Notes under the pieces: model-generated | The model's input: only the letters and a program-made list of their open reading frames with translations | Told to the model about the DNA's origin: nothing | Databases searched by the model: none | Made by a program: the position numbers and the translations under genes | From: Streptomyces sp. NBC_00459 | Lineage (GTDB): Bacteria > Actinomycetota > Actinomycetes > Streptomycetales > Streptomycetaceae | Assembly: GCF_036013955.1 (NCBI RefSeq) | Contig: NZ_CP107903.1 | Span: 5,518,001 to 5,582,000, forward strand | Reading direction: 5' to 3' | DNA length: 64,000 nt | Shown: positions 59,381-64,000 of the stretch, in pieces | Layout of the letters: each line of letters opens with the position of its first letter | How positions within the stretch are numbered: the stretch's first letter is position 1

Positions 59381-60550
59381 TCAGCCCCGGCCCAGCACCA
59401 CCGTCCCCGACGAGCAGAACCAGCCCCCGGTGCCGGAGGCCACCCCGAGCTCCGGCAGGCCTCCCCCAGCCGTACGGACCTGCCGCGCACCCCCGTCCCC
59501 GCGCAACTGCCGTACCGCCTCCACCAGCAGGAACAGGCCCCGCATTCCCGGGTGTTGGGCCGACAGTCCGCCCCCGTCCGTGTTGACCGGCAGCTCGCCG
59601 CCCGCCACCCTCAGGCGGCCCTTCGCGGCATCCACGAACTCGCCGCCCTCGCCCTTCCCGCAGAAGCCGAGATCCTCCAGCGTCACCAGCGTCATGTAGG
59701 TGAACGCGTCGTAGATCTCCGCGAAGTCCATCTCGTCCGGCCGAACTCCCGCCCGCTCGAAGGCGATCCGCCCGCTCACCGCCGCCGGGGACACCGTGAA
59801 GTCGGCCCACTCCGACATGCTCACGTGCGAGACGTGCTCGCCGGTCCCGAGGATCCACACCGGCCGCGTACGGCAGTCCCGTACGTACTCCTCGGCCACC
59901 AGCAGCACCGCCGCGCCCCCGTCCGAGCGCAGACAGCAGTGCAGTTTGGTGAAGGGGTCCGCGATCATCGGGCCGTCGAGCACCTCGTCGACGGTGATCG
60001 GCGTACGGAACATCGCCTCCGGGTTCAGTGCCGCGTTGTCCCTCGCCTGGACCGCCACCGACGCCAACTGCTCGATCGTCGTGCCGTACTGGTGCATGTG
60101 GCGGCGGGCGGCCATCGCGTACTTGGCGATCAGGGTGTGGCCGTACGGGACCTCGAACTGCAACGGGCCGCGTGCGCCGAAGGAGAGGTTCCCCGTCCGG
60201 CGGCCCGCCTTGACGTCCGCGCGGGCGGTGGAACCGTAGACCAGGAGTACGGCGTTCGCGTGGCCCGCCGCTATCGCGTCCGCCGCGTGCGCCGCCATGA
60301 CCTCCCAGGTCGAGCCGCCGACCGAGGTGGAATCGACCCAGGTGGGGCGCAGGCCCAGGTACTCGGCCACCTCGGCGGGGGCCAGCGTGCCGAGACCCGC
60401 GGACGCGAAACCGTCCACCACCTCCCGGCCGAGCCCCGAGTCCGCCAGCGCGCGCCGGGCGGCCTGTGCGTGCAGTGCGTACGGGGTCGTGTCGTCCACC
60501 CGGCCGCAGTCCGAGAGGGCGACCCCGACGATCGCGACCTTCCGGTTCAC
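59381..60550 (-). CDS. Lipid-transfer-protein thiolase (SCP2/Ltp2-like)
   Basis: 389 residues from the GTG at 60550, GAGAGGG upstream. Thiolase fold: KVAIVGVALSDCGRVDDTTPYALHAQAARRALADSGL, TWVDSTSVGGSTWEVMAAHAADAIAAGHANAVLLVYGSTAR, the Cys-rich HCCLRSDGGAAVLLVAEEY, FAEIYDAFTYMTLVTLEDLGF and NTDGGGLSAQHPGMRGL with the active-site His. Such proteins act with a DUF35 partner as aldolases in steroid side-chain cleavage. The matching DUF35 is at 46366. Two operators lie just upstream. Confidence 0.92.
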   Translation of the reverse strand: MNRKVAIVGVALSDCGRVDDTTPYALHAQAARRALADSGLGREVVDGFASAGLGTLAPAEVAEYLGLRPTWVDSTSVGGSTWEVMAAHAADAIAAGHANAVLLVYGSTARADVKAGRRTGNLSFGARGPLQFEVPYGHTLIAKYAMAARRHMHQYGTTIEQLASVAVQARDNAALNPEAMFRTPITVDEVLDGPMIADPFTKLHCCLRSDGGAAVLLVAEEYVRDCRTRPVWILGTGEHVSHVSMSEWADFTVSPAAVSGRIAFERAGVRPDEMDFAEIYDAFTYMTLVTLEDLGFCGKGEGGEFVDAAKGRLRVAGGELPVNTDGGGLSAQHPGMRGLFLLVEAVRQLRGDGGARQVRTAGGGLPELGVASGTGGWFCSSGTVVLGRG

Positions 60551-60611
60551 CGTCCGCCCTCTCGCCGTCCGCCCGTTCGCCGCCTGCCCGTTCGTCGTCG
60601 ACTCAGCATGA

Positions 60612-60681
60612 ATCTGACGGTATATCAGCTCAGGCTCTGTGCGGCAGGGTGCGTCCGCCCTAATATGACGAACCGTCAGAT
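60612..60681. promoter_or_regulatory. Operator copies 8 and 9 (between thiolase and acyl-CoA dehydrogenase)
   Basis: ATCTGACGGTATATCAGCT (60612-60630) and ATATGACGAACCGTCAGAT (60663-60681). The first is the more diverged and nearer the leftward thiolase gene; the second lies 41 bases before the rightward dehydrogenase ATG. One site per divergent promoter is a simple reading. Confidence 0.7.
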
Positions 60682-60722
60682 CCCGCTGAACGGGCGCCGC
60701 GGACGCCCAGGAGGGGCAGGTC

Positions 60723-61946
60723 ATGGACGCCCGTTTCACCCCCGAGCAGGACCACATCCGCCGTACTCTCCGCGAACTGCTCCACAAGCGGTGCTCGCCC
60801 GGCGACGTACGAGCCGCCGTCGACACCCCGGCCGGGTACGACCCCGCCCTCTGGACGGCCCTCGCCGGCGACCTCGGTCTGCCCGGCCTCGCCCTGCCCG
60901 AGACGCACGGCGGAGTGGGCGGCACCACGACCGAACTCGCGCTTGCCGCAGAGGAGTTGGGGCGCTCTCTGGCCCCTTCGCCGCTGCTCGCGACCGCCGT
61001 ACTGGCCGCCCCCCTCGTCACCGCCCTCGGCACCGACGCACAGCGCGCCGAGCTCCTCCCGCGCATCGCCTCCGGCGCCCTGACCGCGGCCCTCGCCGTT
61101 CCCGGTGCCTGTCTGGCCACCGTCCTCTCCCTCACCGGCGAACCCCGCCGCGACTGGGCCGGGGGAGGCCGGGCCGGAGGTGTTCAGGCGGCCCGACGGT
61201 CAGGTGACTGGCGGCTGTACGGGCAGGTCGGACAGGTCCTCGACGGACACAGCGCCGAGCTCCTCCTCGTGGCGGCCCACGCCGGTGGATACGCCCGCTC
61301 ACGCACCCTTCTCTTCCTCGTCCCCGGCGACGCCCCCGGTCTCGTCCGCACCCGGCAGACCTCCCTCGACGCGACCCGCCCCCAGGCCCGCCTCGAACTG
61401 CGGGACGTGCCGGCCGAGTTGCTGGGCGACGAGGACGCCGACGTCGGAGCCTGTCTCGCCCGCGCCGGAGACGTCACCGCCACCGTGCTGGCCGCCGAGG
61501 CCGTCGGGGCCGCCGACCGGATCCTGGAACTGACCGTCGAACACGCCCAGCGGCGCGAGCAGTTCGGGCGGGCGATCGGATCCTTCCAGGCCGTCAAGCA
61601 CCGGCTCGCCGATGTGTACGTCCAGGTCCAGGCGGCACGTTCGGCCGCCTACTACGCGGCCTGGGAAAGCGCGTCGACCGAGCCGAGCGCCACAACTGCC
61701 ACGACTGCCCACGAGGGGGAGCGGGTCGGCGGGCTCGCCCTCGCCCAGGCCCTCGACTCCCTCCGTACGGCCGCCGCCGAGGGCGTTCAGCTGCACGGCG
61801 GTATCGGCTTCACCTGGGAGCACGAGGCCCAGCTGTACTTCAAGCGCGCCGCCGGTGACGAGCTGCTGTTCGGGCCGGTGCACCGGCTCCGGGCGCACGC
61901 AGCCGAGGCCGCGCGGCTCTTCGACACGGGAGAGGTGGCCGTCTGA
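60723..61946 (+). CDS. Acyl-CoA dehydrogenase
   Basis: 407 residues from the ATG at 60723. N-terminal helices FTPEQDHIRRTLRELLHKRC, middle domain VPGDAPGLVRTRQTSLDATRPQARLELRDVPAELLG, and the C-terminal VEHAQRREQFGRAIGSFQAVKHRLADVYV, LHGGIGFTWEHEAQLYFKRAAGDELLFG. This is the short-partner-like or FadE34/FadE27 type of steroid catabolism. The next start overlaps its stop by 1 base. One operator lies upstream. Confidence 0.93.
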   Translation: MDARFTPEQDHIRRTLRELLHKRCSPGDVRAAVDTPAGYDPALWTALAGDLGLPGLALPETHGGVGGTTTELALAAEELGRSLAPSPLLATAVLAAPLVTALGTDAQRAELLPRIASGALTAALAVPGACLATVLSLTGEPRRDWAGGGRAGGVQAARRSGDWRLYGQVGQVLDGHSAELLLVAAHAGGYARSRTLLFLVPGDAPGLVRTRQTSLDATRPQARLELRDVPAELLGDEDADVGACLARAGDVTATVLAAEAVGAADRILELTVEHAQRREQFGRAIGSFQAVKHRLADVYVQVQAARSAAYYAAWESASTEPSATTATTAHEGERVGGLALAQALDSLRTAAAEGVQLHGGIGFTWEHEAQLYFKRAAGDELLFGPVHRLRAHAAEAARLFDTGEVAV

Positions 61947-62455
61947 TGCCTGTCACAGCGGCGAGAGTGGTGAAGGCGGTCCAGAAGGTGTCCTCGGCGC
62001 CGGCCTTCGCGCGGATCGCTCCGCACGTCGTCCCCGCGCTCGACCGGGCCGTCCACCGGCTGACCAGGGGCAAGGTGCTGCTCAGTGCCCAGCTGCTGCC
62101 CGGGGTCGTGCTCAGTGTGCGCGGGGCGAAGAGCGGGCAGCTGCGGCATACGCCGCTCGCCTGTATGCCGGAGGGAGAGGGGGAGGGGGCGGGAAAGGAG
62201 ACCGGCGGTAGCTGGCTGCTCATCGGGTCCAACTTCGGGCGTACCGGTCACCCCGCCTGGACCGCCAACCTCCTCGCCCATCCGGACGCCGAGGTCAGCT
62301 GGAAAGGGGAGGACATCCCGGTCACGGCCCGGCTGCTGGCGGGCGAGGAGCGGGACGCCGCCTGGAAGGCGCTGCTGGCGTTCTGGCCGCCGTACGCGAC
62401 GTACCAGGCGCGGGTGGAGCGGGAGATACGGATCTTCCGGATCGTACGGCGCTGA
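61946..62455 (+). CDS. F420-dependent DDN/nitroreductase-family oxidoreductase
   Basis: 169 residues. DDN-type pattern: LLPGVVLSVRGAKSGQLRHTPLACMP, GSWLLIGSNFGRTGHPAWTANLLAHPDAEVSWKGEDIPVTARLLAGEERDAAWKALLAFWPPYATYQ. These split-barrel proteins use coenzyme F420 to reduce quinones, enones or nitro groups. It is coupled to the acyl-CoA dehydrogenase upstream and belongs to the same regulon unit. A Glu/Gly-rich loop (GEGEGAGKETGG) is an insertion. Confidence 0.9.
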   Translation: MPVTAARVVKAVQKVSSAPAFARIAPHVVPALDRAVHRLTRGKVLLSAQLLPGVVLSVRGAKSGQLRHTPLACMPEGEGEGAGKETGGSWLLIGSNFGRTGHPAWTANLLAHPDAEVSWKGEDIPVTARLLAGEERDAAWKALLAFWPPYATYQARVEREIRIFRIVRR

Positions 62456-62536
62456 GCACCCGAGGGCCGGGCAGCCGAAAGCCGAACATCCGAAAGCCGA
62501 GCATTCGCAAGCCGGGAACCTGCTGCTGACGCGCGA

Positions 62537-62570
62537 CAGGCGGTGGTCCACCGGAGTGAACCACCGCCTG
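62537..62570. terminator. Hairpin between convergent operon and TetR gene
   Basis: CAGGCGGTGGT (62537-62547) pairs perfectly with ACCACCGCCTG (62560-62570) with a 12-base loop. Before it, 62470-62515 has near-direct repeats of GCCGAAAGCCGAACATCC type. Confidence 0.75.
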
Positions 62571-62627
62571 CGTGACAGGACTTGGGCCTGAAGGGCCGCG
62601 GAACCTGGATAAGTGGAGTGGCCTGGG

Positions 62628-63275
62628 CTATTTCGTCGGCTTCTTGCCGGTCACGCCCAGATGGACCAACTGAGCCAGGTTCGGCTTCAGTTCGGCCTGC
62701 TTCACACCCCAGGTCTGGAACCCCTTCTGGTGGGAGGCCACCGCCGCGAGCATCGCGACGAGGGAGCCGGCCATGGCGGCGGGGCTGACGTCCTTGTCGA
62801 CCCTGCCCTTGGCCTGGAGCTCTGTGACCGTGTCCGTAAGGGAGTTGGTCACGGAGTTGAGGATCTTCATGCGGATCTTGTAGAACCGCTTGTCGCCCTC
62901 GGCCGCACCCAGATCGACGACCCTGAGGATCGCGTCGTTGCGCCGCCAGAACTCCAGAAACCCGTCGACGAGTTCCTGGGCGGTCTGCCAGCCGGCCTTG
63001 CCGACCCATGACCGCCCCGCGAGCAGCTGGGTCAACCCGGCGCCCTCGGTGGCCATTTGCTCGGCGATTTCCAGGACGGCGCCTTCGACGTCCGGGAAGT
63101 ACTGGTAGAAGGTGGCGGGCGAAGTCCCCGCCTTCCGGGCGACATCGATGACTTTGACGTCCCGGTAAGGGGAGGAGCTGAGCATCTCGCTGAGGCAGTC
63201 GAGCAGCTTCTGCCGGGTCGCCTGCCCACGCCGGCCGGCCACACGGCCGTCGACGGTACGCACTTGTCCTGTCAT
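62628..63275 (-). CDS. TetR-family regulator, candidate controller of the acyl-CoA regulon
   Basis: 215 residues from the ATG at 63275. DNA-binding helices: GQATRQKLLDCLSEMLSSSPYRDVKVIDVARKAGTSPATFYQYFPDVEGAVLEIAEQM (residues 17-74). The C-terminal ligand domain is mostly helical with VKQAELKPNLAQLV near the end. It sits next to the regulon's last operon and a degenerate operator overlaps its own start. Of the two TetR genes in the window only this one has such a site, so it is the best candidate; acyl-CoA thioesters are the likely inducers by family habit. Confidence 0.92.
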   Translation of the reverse strand: MTGQVRTVDGRVAGRRGQATRQKLLDCLSEMLSSSPYRDVKVIDVARKAGTSPATFYQYFPDVEGAVLEIAEQMATEGAGLTQLLAGRSWVGKAGWQTAQELVDGFLEFWRRNDAILRVVDLGAAEGDKRFYKIRMKILNSVTNSLTDTVTELQAKGRVDKDVSPAAMAGSLVAMLAAVASHQKGFQTWGVKQAELKPNLAQLVHLGVTGKKPTK

Positions 63276-63286
63276 GCCGTCAGCTT
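63268..63286. promoter_or_regulatory. Degenerate operator copy 10 over the TetR start
   Basis: CCTGTCATGCCGTCAGCTT keeps the CCGTCAG half and the outer CTG of the palindrome but differs in the left half. It covers the start codon (63273-63275). Autoregulation is plausible, not shown. Confidence 0.4.
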
Positions 63287-63443
63287 ACCGAGGGGTGATC
63301 GGAGCGCGATTCGGCCGACTGCAAATGGGGTGCGCGGGAGGTGAGAGGGCGTCTGGAGGGTGCCGAGAGGCGGCTGTGCCTGGTCCCGCACCCGATGCCA
63401 CGCCTGCTCTGCGGGATGCGTGAAGGGCCGTTAACTTGACGGT

Positions 63444-64000
63444 ATGGCCGAAAACAGGGCATCCGCCCGCACAGAGGGCGTCCCCTGCTGGGTGGACGCC
63501 CAGCTGCCCGACGTAGAGGCGGGCAAGCGCTTCTACGGTGACCTCTTCGGGTGGTCCTTCCGGGAGAAGGACGGCCTGACGCAGGCCCTGTGCGACGGCG
63601 AACCCGTCGCCTCCCTCGCCCACAAGACCGACGGCCGGATGCCCACCGTCTGGACGGTGTACTTCGCCACCCCGTACGTCCATGCCCTCGTCGCCCGGAT
63701 CCACGCGGCCGGCGGACAGGTGATCACCGCGCCGGTTCCGGTGGGCGAACTGGGCACGACGGCGCTGGCCACCGACCCCGAGGGGGCCGTGTTCGGCCTC
63801 TGGCAGGCCGGGACGCACCACGGATTCGGCCGCTGTCACGAGCCCGGTACCTTCGCCTGGGCCGAGCTGTACGCCCGGGACACCGCCGTCGCCAACGACT
63901 TCTACGGTCATCTCTTCCACGAGGCCCTCTTCGGACCGGACGCGGTCCCCGACTTCGGCAGGGCCGCCGTCTCGGAGGTGTTCCCGGCCGAGATGCCGCC
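63444..64000 (+). CDS. VOC-family (glyoxalase fold) protein, 3' end beyond the window
   Basis: At least 185 residues from the ATG at 63444; a TTGAC lies 8 bases upstream and no clear ribosome site is seen. The first VOC module runs CWVDAQLPDVEAGKRFYGDLFGWSF to GALATDPEGAVFGLWQ-like sequence (LATDPEGAVFGLWQAG); the second begins FAWAELYARDTAVANDFYGHLF. Tandem VOC proteins of this sort in Streptomyces are lyases, dioxygenases or resistance proteins of unknown substrate. The frame is still open at the right edge. Confidence 0.9.
   Translation, partial: MAENRASARTEGVPCWVDAQLPDVEAGKRFYGDLFGWSFREKDGLTQALCDGEPVASLAHKTDGRMPTVWTVYFATPYVHALVARIHAAGGQVITAPVPVGELGTTALATDPEGAVFGLWQAGTHHGFGRCHEPGTFAWAELYARDTAVANDFYGHLFHEALFGPDAVPDFGRAAVSEVFPAEMP

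Noticed and set aside
1..64000. CRISPR array, prophage or tRNA genes
   Set aside because: No regularly spaced direct repeats, no integrase or phage structural genes, and no tRNA cloverleaf or CCA-end pattern noticed by eye.

Overview
The window is very GC-rich actinobacterial DNA and almost certainly a Streptomyces chromosome. The evidence is the third-position G/C bias, frequent GTG starts and 4-base ATGA gene overlaps, a SARP/AfsR-type regulator, an NsdA/NsdB-like regulator, a formyl-THF deformylase next to an SCO4402-type protein, rare TTA (bldA) codons, and a typical Streptomyces intergenic repeat. No rRNA, tRNA, CRISPR array or phage integrase was seen. Order and content between about 12.6 and 24.7 kb resemble, from memory, the S. 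coelicolor SCO44xx neighbourhood.

Layout. 0-4.2 kb: a TPR protein coupled to a CHAT protease/NTPase/TPR protein that runs off the left edge. 4.3-6.7 kb: a two-gene ABC exporter. 6.9-14.2 kb: a primase-polymerase-like protein, an NsdA/B-like regulator, a Pro/Gln-rich membrane protein with ATQ repeats, a lipoprotein of the Leu/Ile/Val-binding type, an SCO4402-type protein and purU. 14.2-19.4 kb: an AraC regulator divergent from a tight six-gene cassette (DsbA-like, tandem SnoaL, MoaF-like, zinc macrodomain, SirTM-type sirtuin, SnoaL), probably a reversible ADP-ribosylation system with unusual partners. 19.6-24.7 kb: an MFS exporter, an ECF sigma factor with its zinc anti-sigma, a STAS anti-anti-sigma and an EF-hand protein.

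24.6-63.3 kb holds a dispersed acyl-CoA catabolic regulon. Its genes are two acyl-CoA ligases (AMP-forming and ADP-forming), an amidohydrolase, four acyl-CoA dehydrogenase genes, a cyclase-family hydrolase, an SDR, a zinc alcohol dehydrogenase, a flavin reductase, an enoyl-CoA hydratase, a DUF35 OB-fold protein, a lipid-transfer thiolase and an F420-type (DDN) oxidoreductase. Nine copies of a near-palindrome of the form AACTGACGNNCCGTCAGAT lie in front of these transcription units. A tenth, weaker copy covers the start of a TetR gene at 62.6-63.3 kb, the best candidate regulator. The chemistry resembles actinobacterial steroid side-chain degradation, but the substrate is unknown.

Inserted among these are a GlxA-type regulator with an MFS transporter, a Phd/PIN toxin-antitoxin pair, an apparently intact IS200/IS605 element (tnpA/tnpB) whose right end supplies the stop codon of a flavoprotein gene, two GNAT acetyltransferases, a PdxH-like oxidase, a VanX-like dipeptidase, a secreted CHAP hydrolase, a SARP/AfsR-like regulator carrying a TTA codon, katG with a divergent Fur-family repressor, and a higBA pair whose toxin reading frame looks broken at its start. 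The right edge cuts a VOC-family (glyoxalase-fold) gene.
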